Shown piece after piece: positions 44,827-53,842 of a stretch of DNA of 64,000 nt. A program made the translations under genes and the position numbers. The DNA comes from Pseudomonas viridiflava (lineage in GTDB: Bacteria > Pseudomonadota > Gammaproteobacteria > Pseudomonadales > Pseudomonadaceae): contig NZ_UTVH01000121.1 in the NCBI RefSeq assembly GCF_900585905.1, positions 124,001 to 188,000 of the forward strand. The letters run 5' to 3'. Positions within the stretch are counted from its first letter, which is position 1, and each line of letters opens with the position of its first letter. The notes beneath the pieces are model-generated. The model did no database searches and was not told the origin of the DNA. It was given only the letters and a program-made list of their open reading frames with translations.

Positions 44827-45170
44827 GCGAACTCCTGCGCGCAGCAGGCTGCCGCGTCCGGCCCGTGATGGTAGCGCAGACGGGCGCAAGATGGGGCGTA
44901 AGCTTTGTGCGCCATGCGTGGGCACTGCAATCAAATTGTCATGTTTCGTTAGCTGTAACGACATATTGAAGGGTTAGTGTCGCCGCCAATGAGATCGATC
45001 TCAGCAGGCGGTATGAAACTGATGCGCTTGGCAATACGGCGTTAAAAACTGGCTCGGGATGCTCACTTAGGCTCCTGAAGTCGGGCGCGACCCCGGTCGC
45101 TTCCTCGCCAGTTTTTGCCTTGTCTTGCCTTCGCTCGCGACGTTTCACATCGCCTCCTAGCGAGGTGTTA
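44827..45170. promoter_or_regulatory. divergent srkA / LacI-gene intergenic region with palindromes
   Basis: Three inverted repeats occur. TGAGATCGATCTCA at 44990-45003 is a perfect 14-bp palindrome with a central CG, the form of LacI-family operators. GCGACC-CC-GGTCGC is at about 45087-45100. AAAAACTGGC at 45044-45053 matches GCCAGTTTTT at 45107-45116 and could form the base of a larger folded structure that includes the second palindrome. No gene is supported, although a minus-strand frame is open across it. Confidence 0.5.
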
Positions 45171-46187
45171 ATGACTGATTTGAAAGCGGTGGCGCGGTTG
45201 GCAGGGGTATCCCGGGCGACCGCTGCGCGCGCCTTTGCTTCACCGGATGTAGTGCGCCAGACCACGCGTGATCAGGTGTTCGCGGCGGCCAGGCAACTGG
45301 GTTTTCGGCCCAATCGCCTGGGTCGCCAGTTGAGGCTGCAGACCACCAATCTGCTTGGCGTCATCGTGCCCAACCTGCTCAACCCGGTGTTTGCCGAGCA
45401 ATTTCAGGCCATGGAGCGTGCGGCGCGAGCCAGGGGCTACAACCTGTTGCTGGCGACCACCGATTACAGCAGCGAACGCGAAAGTGCCGTGGTGGAAGAG
45501 CTGCTGCGCCAGCGTGTCGATGGTCTGGTACTGACGGTGACCGATGCCGAAAGCAATCGGGTACTGCAAAGCCTGGCCAGTGAGGACACGCCGTTCGTGC
45601 TCGCCTATCACCAGCCCGGTAACCCCGATTACAGCGCCGTGTCGGTGGATAACCGAGCGGGCATGGCCCTGGCGACCCGTTATCTGCTCGACCACGGCCA
45701 TCGCCGGATCGGCATGGTGGCCGGACCTGCGCTGCAATCGGACCGCGCCCGCCTGCGTTACGCCGGGTACTGCGAGGCCATGGTCGCCAGCGGGCTTGCC
45801 AGCCTGCCAGTGATCGAAATGCCGGCGCACACCCAGGCCGACTTCGCCGCCATCGAAGCGTTGTTGCGCAGGCCCGATCGCCCCAGCGCGCTGGTCTGCT
45901 CCAATGATCTGCTGGCCATCAGTCTGATCGCCGAATTGCGTCGCAACGGTTGGAGCGTGCCGGGCCAGCTTTCAATCATCGGCTTTGACGGCATTGCCCT
46001 TGGCGCCCAGATGCACCCGACGCTGTGCAGCGTGGTGCAACCCATCGCCGAGCTGGCCAGCACGGTGATCGAGCAATTGTTGGCGCAGATCGCCGGTGGC
46101 GCGCCGACTTCTCACTGCCTGCCTTGCCATATCCGGCCAGGTGAAAGTACTCAGCCCTACGAGGAGATGCTCCATGATCCGCTTTAG
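45171..46187 (+). CDS. LacI-family transcriptional regulator
   Basis: The 338 residues have an N-terminal helix-turn-helix and hinge (LKAVARLAGVSRATAARAFASPDVV, residues about 3-30; hinge to 60) and a periplasmic-binding-like effector domain. The start ATG at 45171 has GAGG 7 nt upstream. The gene overlaps the next, a solute-binding protein, by 14 bp. It is therefore the first gene of the transporter operon and probably its own regulator, with effector likely to be the imported compound. A perfect palindrome upstream (44990) is a candidate operator. Confidence 0.92.
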   Translation: MTDLKAVARLAGVSRATAARAFASPDVVRQTTRDQVFAAARQLGFRPNRLGRQLRLQTTNLLGVIVPNLLNPVFAEQFQAMERAARARGYNLLLATTDYSSERESAVVEELLRQRVDGLVLTVTDAESNRVLQSLASEDTPFVLAYHQPGNPDYSAVSVDNRAGMALATRYLLDHGHRRIGMVAGPALQSDRARLRYAGYCEAMVASGLASLPVIEMPAHTQADFAAIEALLRRPDRPSALVCSNDLLAISLIAELRRNGWSVPGQLSIIGFDGIALGAQMHPTLCSVVQPIAELASTVIEQLLAQIAGGAPTSHCLPCHIRPGESTQPYEEMLHDPL

Positions 46188-47178
46188 TAAAACTCTGGCA
46201 GCCCTGCTGCTGTGCGGTGCGGCCAGTCTGGCTCAGGCCGCTGAAACTGCCATCTGTTACAACTGCCCGCCGGAGTGGGCGGATTGGGGCACGCAGCTCA
46301 AGGCCATTGCCGAGGCTACCGGCGTGCAAGTGCCGCTGGACAACAAGAACTCGGGCCAGGCACTGGCGCAGCTGGTGGCGGAAAAGGCCGCGCCGGTGGC
46401 CGACGTGGTCTATTACGGTGTGACCTTCGGCCTGCAGGCGCAAAAGGCCGGTGTGGTGGGCAGCTACAAACCCAAGGGCTGGGAGCAGATTCCAGCGGGC
46501 TTGAAAGACCCGGAAGGGCACTGGTTCGCGATCCACTCCGGCACCCTGGGGATCATGGTCAACGTTGACGCGCTGGGTGGCTTGCCGGTCCCGCAAAGCT
46601 GGGCCGACCTGCTCAAACCTGAATACAAAGGGATGGTCGGCTACCTTGACCCGTCGAGCGCCTTCGTCGGCTACGTGTCCGCCGTGGCGATCAACCAGGC
46701 CATGGGCGGCACTCTGGACGATTTCAAACCGGCCATCGACTACTTCCAGAAACTGGCGAAAAACTCGCCGATCGTGCCCAAGCAGACGGCCTATGCCCGG
46801 GTGCTGTCGGGTGAGCTGCCAATCCTGGTGGACTACGACTTCAACGCCTACCGCGCACGTTACAAAGACAAGGCCAACGTGGCCTTTGTCATCCCCAGAG
46901 AAGGCAGCATCAGCGTGCCGTACGTGATGAGCATCGTGGACAACGCGCCGCACCGCGCCAACGCTGAAAAAGTGCTGGATTTCACCCTCTCCGATCAGGG
47001 CCAGTCACTGTGGGCCAAGGCGTATCTGCGACCGGTGCGTGAGGTGAAAATCCCCGCTGAGGTCGCCGCGCAGTTCCTCCCCGACAGCGATTACGCCCGC
47101 GCCAAAGTGGTGGATTACGCGCACATGGCCGCTGTGCAGGAAGCCTTTGCCGCGCGCTATCTGAGTGAGGTCAAGTAA
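46174..47178 (+). CDS. periplasmic solute-binding protein of a Fe/AEP/polyamine-type ABC importer
   Basis: The 334 residues begin with a signal peptide (MIRFSKTLAALLLCGAASLAQA, cleavage before AETAI). The mature part is a class F type binding protein: ICYNCPPEWADWGTQLKAIAEATG, then YYGVTFGLQAQKAGVVGSYKP and IVDNAPHRANAEKVLDFTLS. Such proteins bind Fe(3+), 2-aminoethylphosphonate, spermidine or sugar phosphates. The linked phosphodiesterase and PhoX favour a phosphorus-containing ligand here, as inference. The ATG at 46174, with GAGGAG upstream, overlaps the LacI gene by 14 bp. Confidence 0.88.
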   Translation: MIRFSKTLAALLLCGAASLAQAAETAICYNCPPEWADWGTQLKAIAEATGVQVPLDNKNSGQALAQLVAEKAAPVADVVYYGVTFGLQAQKAGVVGSYKPKGWEQIPAGLKDPEGHWFAIHSGTLGIMVNVDALGGLPVPQSWADLLKPEYKGMVGYLDPSSAFVGYVSAVAINQAMGGTLDDFKPAIDYFQKLAKNSPIVPKQTAYARVLSGELPILVDYDFNAYRARYKDKANVAFVIPREGSISVPYVMSIVDNAPHRANAEKVLDFTLSDQGQSLWAKAYLRPVREVKIPAEVAAQFLPDSDYARAKVVDYAHMAAVQEAFAARYLSEVK

Positions 47179-48045
47179 GTGAGCACTCAGGTCCTCGGAA
47201 ACCGGAGCTTGCAGTCGGGCAGGCGTGGATTGATCCGCCTGCGCCCGACGGCGGCCTGGGCACTGGCGCCAGCGGCGGCGATGCTGTTCGCGTTCTGGCT
47301 GTTGCCGCTGGGGCACCTGATTCTGCTCGGCGGCGAAAGCCGCGATGGCAGCGCCGGGTACTGGCAGGTGCTGACGAGTGCGCAGTATCTGGGCAGCCTC
47401 GCGCAGACCTGTGTGCTGGCGCTGGTGGTCACCCTGGCAGCGCTGCTGGTGGGCGGCATCAGCGGTGTGTTCCTGGCCCGGCAGCGGTTTTTCGGGCGCT
47501 CGGCGCTGGTGGCGTTGCTGACCTTCCCCCTGGCTTTCCCCGGTGTGGTAGTGGGGTTTCTGGTGATCCTGCTGGCCGGGCGGCAAGGCCTGTTCGCCAT
47601 GCTCGGCCTGCAGCTGGCGGGGGAGCGCTGGATTTTTGCCTATTCCCTGAGCGGGTTGTTTCTGGGCTACCTGTACTTCTCCATCCCGCGGGTGATCCTC
47701 ACAGTGATGGCAGCTTGTGAAAGTCTCGATCGCAGCCTGGAAGAGGCTGCGCACTCACTGGGGGCCGGGCATTGGCGCGTGGTCTGTGATGTCATCGTGC
47801 CGGGTCTTGCGCCAGCGCTGGTGTCTTGCGGGGCGATCTGTTTCGCCACGTCCACGGGCGCTTTCGGTACTGCGTTTACCCTGGGCACGCGGCTGAATGT
47901 CACGCCGGTTGCGATCTATAACGTGTTCACCAATTACGCCAACTTTGCCGTGGCGGCGGCCTTGTCCGTGGTGCTCGGCGCACTGACCTGGGCGGTGTTG
48001 CTGCTGGCCCGGCGGCTGGTGAAAAACGCGGGGACTGTCCTGTGA
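47179..48045 (+). CDS. ABC importer permease 1
   Basis: Inner-membrane protein of 288 residues with about six membrane helices. The binding-protein-dependent transport EAA-type loop is seen as LEEAAHSLGAGHWRVVCDVIVPGLAPALV near residues 192-220. It starts at the GTG immediately after the binding-protein stop (47179) and overlaps the second permease by 4 bp, so the genes are translated in a chain. It heterodimerises with the next permease. It resembles PotB/PhnU-type components. Confidence 0.88.
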   Translation: MSTQVLGNRSLQSGRRGLIRLRPTAAWALAPAAAMLFAFWLLPLGHLILLGGESRDGSAGYWQVLTSAQYLGSLAQTCVLALVVTLAALLVGGISGVFLARQRFFGRSALVALLTFPLAFPGVVVGFLVILLAGRQGLFAMLGLQLAGERWIFAYSLSGLFLGYLYFSIPRVILTVMAACESLDRSLEEAAHSLGAGHWRVVCDVIVPGLAPALVSCGAICFATSTGAFGTAFTLGTRLNVTPVAIYNVFTNYANFAVAAALSVVLGALTWAVLLLARRLVKNAGTVL

Positions 48046-48836
48046 AGCGCACATCACTGTTCATCCTGCAGCTGCTGTTCACCCTGCTGGTCTGCGCTTT
48101 CATGCTGGTGCCAGTGCTGCTGTCGTTGCTGGCCGGTTTGACGCGCAATTACTTTCAAGGTGTGTCCAGCGGCCTGACCTTCGACTGGTTGATTCAGGTC
48201 TGGCAGGCCTACTCGCCGACGGTCTGGCTGTCGATTCAGCTGGCGCTGGCCTGCGCGGTGTGTGTCTGCGTACTCGGCGTTCCGGCGGCCTACGCGCTGG
48301 TGCGGATGAACAACCGCTTCAGTCGGGCGTTCGAGGAACTGATGGTGTTGCCGGTGGCGATGCCGGGGCTGGCCAGCGCGCTGGCGTTGTTGCTGACGTA
48401 CGGCCAGTTCGGCACTTTTCGCAGCAGTTGGCTGTTTATTCTGGTGGGCCATGTGCTGTTCACCTTGCCGTTTCTGGTGCGCCCGGTGATGGCGGTGATG
48501 CAGCGTCAGCAATTGCCGGTACTGGAGGAGGCGGCCGCGAGCCTGGGCGCGGGGCCGATCAAACGCTTTTTCAGCGTGGTGGTGCCCAATTGCCGGGCCG
48601 GGATTCTGGCCGGGGTGTTGATGGTGGTCACTTTGTCTCTGGGTGAATTCAACCTCACCTGGATGCTGCACACGCCCATGACCAAAACCCTGCCGGTGGG
48701 CCTCGCTGACAGCTATGCCTCGGCACGCCTGGAAGTGGCCAGCGCCTACACCCTTATTTTTCTGTTGATGATCGTGCCGCTGCTGATTGCGTTGCAGGCC
48801 ATCAGCGCCCGTCTATCCCGTGGAGAGCGTCGATGA
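48042..48836 (+). CDS. ABC importer permease 2
   Basis: The 264-residue inner-membrane component has about six helices and the cytosolic coupling loop LEEAAASLGAGPIKRFFSVVVPNCRAG near residues 163-188. It starts with ATGAAGCG... read as a GTG/ATG overlap at 48042 with permease 1, and overlaps the ATPase gene by 4 bp. Length and order are the usual ones for PotC/PhnV-like subunits. The substrate follows from the binding protein. Confidence 0.88.
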   Translation: MKRTSLFILQLLFTLLVCAFMLVPVLLSLLAGLTRNYFQGVSSGLTFDWLIQVWQAYSPTVWLSIQLALACAVCVCVLGVPAAYALVRMNNRFSRAFEELMVLPVAMPGLASALALLLTYGQFGTFRSSWLFILVGHVLFTLPFLVRPVMAVMQRQQLPVLEEAAASLGAGPIKRFFSVVVPNCRAGILAGVLMVVTLSLGEFNLTWMLHTPMTKTLPVGLADSYASARLEVASAYTLIFLLMIVPLLIALQAISARLSRGERR

Positions 48837-49858
48837 GCGGAACCACCATTCGTTTGCAGGGCTGCCGCAAGGCGTTCTCAGACGGCACCGTTGCACTGCA
48901 TGACCTGGACCTGACCATAGAACCTGGCGAGACCCTGGCTATTCTCGGCCCGTCGGGCTGCGGCAAGACCACCACCCTGCGTTTGATTGCCGGGCTGGAA
49001 AGCCCTGATGTCGGGCAGGTATTTTTCGACGACCATGATGTCACCCGGCTGCCCATCGAGAAACGCGACGTCGGCATGGTGTTCCAGAACTACGCGCTGT
49101 TTCCCAATCTGGATGTGGCCGGCAACATCGTCTATGGCTTGAAGATTCGCGGCATGTCGGTGGCCGAGCGCAACAAGCGCTGCGCCGAGCTGCTGGAACT
49201 GGTGGGTTTGCAGGCGCACGGCAAGCGCAGCATTCACGAGTTGTCCGGTGGTCAGCGCCAGCGGGTTGCCCTGGCGCGTGCCCTGGCGCCGCGGCCCCGG
49301 GTGTTGTTGCTCGATGAGCCGCTGGCGGCGCTGGATGCGCAGTTACGTGAGCGCTTGCGCAGCGAGCTGGATCAGCTGTTGCGCGGGTTGGGCATCACTG
49401 CGGTGTTCGTCACCCATGATCAGGGTGAGGCCATGGCGCTGGGCGACCGCATTCTGGTCATGGAGCAGGGGCGTGTCGCGCAGCTGGCCACGCCTCGGGA
49501 GATCTATCAACAGCCGGCCAACGCCTTCGTCGCCAGCTTCGTTGGCAATCTCAATGCCTTCGTGGTGGTGGAGCGCACGGCGCGTGGCTTGAAGGTGATG
49601 GGCGGCGAGCTGCCCTGGGAGGGCTCGACGTTGCCTTCGACGGTATATTGCCGCCCCGAGCATCTGCGCGTGCTGCCGGGTGACGGTCATCTGCAGGGTC
49701 GGTTGGTGGGGCAGTTCTTCCAGGGCGCACAAAGCCGCTTGCTGGTGGACGTGGGCGCGCCGCAGCCGGTGCTGGTGGACTGCAGCGATAACCTTGTCCA
49801 CACCCCCGGCGCATTGATCGGCCTGACGGTTGCGCCGCAAGTGCTGTTTACCCTTTAG
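48833..49858 (+). CDS. ABC importer ATPase
   Basis: The 341 residues contain a complete nucleotide-binding domain. Walker A is GPSGCGKTT near residue 40, the Q-loop lies in VFQNYALFPNLDVAGNIVYGL, the signature LSGGQRQRV near 135 and Walker B VLLLDEPLAALD near 155. A switch histidine (FVTHDQGEAMALGD) is followed by a TOBE domain (about 240-340). It is the PotA/FbpC type used by spermidine, iron and phosphonate importers. It is the last gene of the lacI-led operon, and the phosphodiesterase follows after a hairpin repeat. Confidence 0.93.
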   Translation: MSGTTIRLQGCRKAFSDGTVALHDLDLTIEPGETLAILGPSGCGKTTTLRLIAGLESPDVGQVFFDDHDVTRLPIEKRDVGMVFQNYALFPNLDVAGNIVYGLKIRGMSVAERNKRCAELLELVGLQAHGKRSIHELSGGQRQRVALARALAPRPRVLLLDEPLAALDAQLRERLRSELDQLLRGLGITAVFVTHDQGEAMALGDRILVMEQGRVAQLATPREIYQQPANAFVASFVGNLNAFVVVERTARGLKVMGGELPWEGSTLPSTVYCRPEHLRVLPGDGHLQGRLVGQFFQGAQSRLLVDVGAPQPVLVDCSDNLVHTPGALIGLTVAPQVLFTL

Positions 49859-49875
49859 GTCGGAATACAAAACTT

Positions 49876-49978
49876 GTAGGCGCGACCGGGGTGGCGATCC
49901 ACCGAGCAGCGCGAGGCCGCGATTGCGGAGTATCAGATAGATTGTCATTGCTGCCTCGCGGTGCTTGTGAGCGCCTGC
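49876..49978. repeat. hairpin repeat after the ABC operon
   Basis: Arms with GATCCACCGAGCAGCGCGAGGC and GCCTCGCGGTGCTTGTGAGCGCC belong to the GCCTCGCGGTGCTC family. It lies between the ATPase gene and the phosphodiesterase start. Confidence 0.75.
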
Positions 49979-50010
49979 AAGACATGTCGTTCATGCAGGA
50001 AGTTATCAAT

Positions 50011-50844
50011 TTGAACCTCTCATTTATCATTGCGCAGATCAGCGATCTGCACCTCAAGGCCGGGCATAAGCTGACCTATGGCGTGGTCGATACTCTGGGC
50101 GCATTGCGTCGGGCCGTGGACCACCTGAACGCCTGCGTGCCGCGGCCCGATATCGTGCTGATCACCGGCGATCTGGTGGATTTCGGCCGGGCCGATGAAT
50201 ACGCAGTACTGCACCCCGAGCTCAAGCGCCTGGCGATGCCGTTTTATCTGGTGCCCGGCAATCATGATGATCGCGAGCATCTGCTGGCGGAGTTTGCAGA
50301 TCAGGCTTACTTACCGATCTGTCCCAGTGTTCCACTCGACTGGGTTGTGGAGAGCCATCCGGTGCGGTTGATTGGCCTCGACACCAGCATTCCGGGCGCC
50401 CACGGCGGGCAGTTGACGGGCAACCAGTTGCTCTGGCTCGACCAGCAACTGGCCAGCCGCCCGGAGGTGCCGACGCTGCTGGTGCTGCATCACCCGCCGT
50501 TCATCACCGGCATTGGTCACATGGATCGCGAGGCGTTCACTCATCGTGCGGAGTTCGAACAGGTTGTCGCGCGTCATCCGCAGGTTGAGCGCTTGCTCTG
50601 CGGCCATCTGCATCGGCCGATGCAACGCCGTTTCGGTGGCAGCCTGTGCTGCATCTGCCCCGGCACCTCACACCAGATCGTACTCGACCTGCGCGAAGAC
50701 GCTCCCGCGCATTTCAACCTGGAACCGCCTGGCTACCTGCTGCACCGCTGGCATCCAGAGGAAGGACTGGTCACCCATACCGCCGTGTTCGGCGAGTACC
50801 CGGGGCCGTATCCGTTTTATGACGGCAATGGGTTGATTGACTGA
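50011..50844 (+). CDS. calcineurin-like metallophosphoesterase (GpdQ/CpdA-type)
   Basis: The 277 residues form a class III phosphodiesterase. Metal-site motifs are IAQISDLHLKAG near residue 7, TGDLVDFG near 55, VPGNHDDREH near 86 and CGHLHRPMQ near 197. The family cleaves glycerophosphodiesters or cyclic nucleotides; the adjacent ABC importer suggests it degrades an imported or scavenged organophosphodiester. There is no signal peptide. I prefer the TTG at 50011, with AGGA upstream, because homologues begin near this point. The ATGs at 49984 and 49993 are possible but begin just after a hairpin repeat. Confidence 0.85.
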   Translation: MNLSFIIAQISDLHLKAGHKLTYGVVDTLGALRRAVDHLNACVPRPDIVLITGDLVDFGRADEYAVLHPELKRLAMPFYLVPGNHDDREHLLAEFADQAYLPICPSVPLDWVVESHPVRLIGLDTSIPGAHGGQLTGNQLLWLDQQLASRPEVPTLLVLHHPPFITGIGHMDREAFTHRAEFEQVVARHPQVERLLCGHLHRPMQRRFGGSLCCICPGTSHQIVLDLREDAPAHFNLEPPGYLLHRWHPEEGLVTHTAVFGEYPGPYPFYDGNGLID

Positions 50845-50891
50845 GTGCTGGCCTTGGAGGCTGGCGACAGTACTGGCCTTGTGGTGCTCGC

Positions 50892-50982
50892 GTGGGACCG
50901 GCTTTAGCCGGGAAGGCGTCATTTCTGACGACTGATTTTTCAGCGTCAGCATTGACCTCTTCCCGGCTGAAGCCGGTCCCAC
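50892..50982. repeat. GTGGGACCGGCTTTAGCC-type hairpin
   Basis: GTGGGACCGGCTTTAGCCGG and CCGGCTGAAGCCGGTCCCAC form near-perfect arms. It lies in the convergent gap between the phosphodiesterase and phoX-like genes. Confidence 0.88.
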
Positions 50983-50998
50983 GCCATCTACCTTGCGG

Positions 50999-52903
50999 CT
51001 ACGCGCCAATCACGCCGCCGTCCTCTCGGGTGATCACCATGACCGATGAGCGCGGCTTGCCGTTGGGCAGGTGCTCGGGAAAGGTCGAGCCGCCGTTTTC
51101 GCCTGGGTGCTGGATGCCGATGAACATCGTCTTGTAATCCGGGGCGAAGCTGATGCCGGTCACTTCGCAACCCACGGGGCCGACCATGAAGCGGCGGATC
51201 TCGCCACTGCGCGGGTCGGCGCAGAGCATCTGGTTGTTGCCCATCCCGGCGAAGTCACCCTGGTTGCTGGAGTCGCCGTCGGTCTGGATCCACAGTCTGC
51301 CTGCTGCGTCAAAACTCAAGCCGTCCGGGCTGTTGAACATGTTCTGCGCGTTGATATTGCTGGAGCCAGCTTGCGGCGTGCCGCTGTGCACGCTCGGGTT
51401 GCCCGCGACCACGAACAGGTCCCACTCGAATGCCATCGCCGAGGCGTTATCGTCGTTTTCTCGCCAGCGCAGAATCTGCCCGTACTGATTTTTCGCCCGA
51501 GGGTTGGGCCCGCCGACCGGTTGGCCGTCATCGCCGCGCTTGGCGTTGTTGGTCAACGTGCAATAGACCTGGCCGTCTTTGGGGCTGACCACGATCCATT
51601 CCGGGCGATCCATGCGCGTAGCTTTCACCACGCTGGCGGCCAGGCGGGCATGAATCAGCACTTCAGCCTGACTGTTGAACCCTGCTGCCGCGTCCAGGCC
51701 GTTCTTGCCATGGCTCAGCTCGATCCACTCGCCGCTGCCTTTTGGCCGGTCCGGGTTGCCGTCACCGTTGTCGAAGCGGGCAACGTACAGCGTGCCGTGG
51801 TCGAGCAGATCGCGGTTGGCTTTCGGGTCGTCGTGATTGATCTTGTCGCGGCTGATGAATTTGTAGATGAACTCGCCACGCTCGTCATCACCCATGTACA
51901 CCACGGCGCGCCCGCCCTTGGTCACCGCTAGGGCCGCATTTTCATGCTTGAAGCGGCCCAGTGCGGTGCGTTTGACCGGGGTCGATTTGGGGTCGAACGG
52001 GTCGATTTCCACCACCCAGCCGTGGCGATTGAGCTCGTTGGGATTCTTCGCCAGGTCGAAGCGCGGATCATGCTGATGCCAGTTGATCTCTTTGCTCGCC
52101 GCCACCGCGCCATAACGCTTGGCCCCGGCATCGAATGTCTGCCCGGCATCACTGCTGCCAAAACAGTCGGTGAAATTTTCTTCGCAGGTCAGATAGGTGC
52201 CCCAGGGCGTCTTGCCGTTGGCGCAGTTCTGGAAGGTGCCAAGGGCCTTTTTGCCGCTGCTGTCGGCAGCGGTCTGGAGCCAGGCGTGACCGGCAGCAGG
52301 GCCACTGAGGTTGATCGGCGTGTTGCCGTGGATGCGCCGGTTGTAGCGCGAGTCCTGCACAAACTGCCACTTGCCGTCCTTGCGCTGCACTTCTATGACC
52401 GACACGCCTTCGCTGGCCAGGGCCTTGCGCACGTCTTCAGCGGATTGCGGCGCCTTGCCGTGATCGAACAGGTAACGGTAGTTGGTGTATTCGTTGTTGA
52501 TCGCCATCAGTGCGCGGTCGGGCTGGCCGGGCATGGGGAACAGACTCATGCCGTCGTTGTTGTCGCCAAACTGCATTTCCTGGGCCTCGGCGCTGCCTCT
52601 GCCGCTCGGGTCGAATGCAGGACCGCCCGCGTGCAGGGGCTGGCCCCAACTGATCAGTACCGAGGCGGTGTAGCCGGGCGGCAGGCTGATGCTGTCGGCA
52701 GTGGCGGTGGCGATGCTGTCAAAACCCAGCAGGTTGCCTGCGGCGGTGCTGACGGTATTGGCAATCGCCGTACGGCTCAGCAGGCCGCCGCCGAGAAACA
52801 TCGCTGCGCCGCACAGGGCACCGGCGGTGATGAAGCCCCGGCGACTGAGGCCGACCATGTGTTCGAGATCGGTGGCTTGGTTTTCTTCCAACAGGTTCAT
52901 CAT
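50999..52903 (-). CDS. PhoX-family alkaline phosphatase
   Basis: The roughly 634-residue protein starts with a twin-arginine signal (SRRGFITAGALCGAAM, Arg21-Arg22) and so is exported folded to the periplasm. The rest is the DUF839/PhoX beta-propeller. Typical blocks include TPWGTYLTCEENFTDCF, HGWVVEIDPFDP and FNSPDGLSFDAAGRLWIQTDGD. PhoX enzymes use calcium and iron and hydrolyse phosphomonoesters during phosphate shortage. Two ATGs lie in tandem at 52903 and 52900; both have GGGAG upstream. Its neighbour, the phosphodiesterase, supports a joint role in organic phosphate use. No Pho box was identified. Confidence 0.92.
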   Translation of the reverse strand: MMNLLEENQATDLEHMVGLSRRGFITAGALCGAAMFLGGGLLSRTAIANTVSTAAGNLLGFDSIATATADSISLPPGYTASVLISWGQPLHAGGPAFDPSGRGSAEAQEMQFGDNNDGMSLFPMPGQPDRALMAINNEYTNYRYLFDHGKAPQSAEDVRKALASEGVSVIEVQRKDGKWQFVQDSRYNRRIHGNTPINLSGPAAGHAWLQTAADSSGKKALGTFQNCANGKTPWGTYLTCEENFTDCFGSSDAGQTFDAGAKRYGAVAASKEINWHQHDPRFDLAKNPNELNRHGWVVEIDPFDPKSTPVKRTALGRFKHENAALAVTKGGRAVVYMGDDERGEFIYKFISRDKINHDDPKANRDLLDHGTLYVARFDNGDGNPDRPKGSGEWIELSHGKNGLDAAAGFNSQAEVLIHARLAASVVKATRMDRPEWIVVSPKDGQVYCTLTNNAKRGDDGQPVGGPNPRAKNQYGQILRWRENDDNASAMAFEWDLFVVAGNPSVHSGTPQAGSSNINAQNMFNSPDGLSFDAAGRLWIQTDGDSSNQGDFAGMGNNQMLCADPRSGEIRRFMVGPVGCEVTGISFAPDYKTMFIGIQHPGENGGSTFPEHLPNGKPRSSVMVITREDGGVIGA

Positions 52904-52982
52904 CGCTGCTCCCGGCATAGGTGCCAGTCACCTTAATCAGTGCGTATGACGAAATTGTGTCGAGGGGATGACGCCGCAGCGC

Positions 52983-53747
52983 TTAAAGCGGCGTGCCCAG
53001 CAGCACCAGCGACGGGGCAAATTGCACCTGCACCGGGCTGCCCGCTGTCAGTTCAAGCGCTGAGACCTGAGCGGGCTCTGCCAGGGCGCAGAGGATCTGC
53101 CCGCTGGGCAGGTTGATGCGCACTTCACCGGGGCCGTCATCGGCGTTGATGACATCGGCTACCGTGCCGCTCAAGCAATTGTTTCCAGGTGTTGCTGCCT
53201 GCTCTGGCGCCAGCAGTTGCAACCAGCCCGCCTTGATCAGGGCAACGACGTCGGTACCTATTTCCAGCGCCAAACGCAGCGTGCTGTCGTGGGTGATCTG
53301 GGCGTCGATGAACAGCTCGCCAGTCAGGCGCAGGCGCACTCGGTCATTGTGGCCGTGGGCGGCGATGCTTTCGATACGGCCGAGCAACTGGTTGCGCGCA
53401 CTGGTGCGCAGCGTCAGGCGGCCGAGCAGGTCAAGGTCACTGCTGTCTTCGGCGGCCTCCAGCACCTGGGCCTGCAAGGTCTGCAACCGTTGATACAAAC
53501 GCAGCACCCGTTCGCCTTCAGACGAGAGCCTGGCGCCACCGCCGCCGCGTCCGCCCACACTGCGCTCGACCAGAGGTTTCTGCGCCAGATTGTTCAGCTC
53601 GTCGATGGCATCCCACGCCGCCTTGTAGCTCAGCCCCGCGCTTTTCGCTGCGCGAGTGATCGAGCCCTGCTCGGCAATGTGCTGCAACAACGCGATGCGC
53701 TGAGGGCGGCGGACCATGTGCTGGGTGAGCAGGGTGGGGAGGGGCAT
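52983..53747 (-). CDS. modE: ModE-type molybdate-responsive regulator
   Basis: The 254-residue product has an N-terminal winged helix (RIALLQHIAEQGSITRAAKSAGLSYKAAWDAIDEL, residues about 14-48). The glycine-rich ModE motif SVGGRGGGGARLS follows near residue 64, and then two Mop/TOBE domains (about 120-185 and 192-254). In E. coli it represses modABC when molybdate is bound. Here there is no modABC in the window, so this is a stand-alone copy. The start is uncertain: ATG at 53747, or GTG at 53774. The next feature upstream is the large hairpin array. Confidence 0.9.
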   Translation of the reverse strand: MPLPTLLTQHMVRRPQRIALLQHIAEQGSITRAAKSAGLSYKAAWDAIDELNNLAQKPLVERSVGGRGGGGARLSSEGERVLRLYQRLQTLQAQVLEAAEDSSDLDLLGRLTLRTSARNQLLGRIESIAAHGHNDRVRLRLTGELFIDAQITHDSTLRLALEIGTDVVALIKAGWLQLLAPEQAATPGNNCLSGTVADVINADDGPGEVRINLPSGQILCALAEPAQVSALELTAGSPVQVQFAPSLVLLGTPL

Positions 53748-53842
53748 GAGGTGCGCGCTTCTGCTGGAGGACACGCGCAGTGTAAGGCATCGTCCCGGCG
53801 CAGGCGCGGCTGTGACACCAGAACCATCGGCTGCCCCCGATC

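Noticed and set aside
44939..45265. 108-codon minus-strand frame overlapping the LacI gene start
   Set aside because: It overlaps the 5' end of the LacI gene and the palindrome region, and has no ribosome site; more likely structured non-coding DNA.
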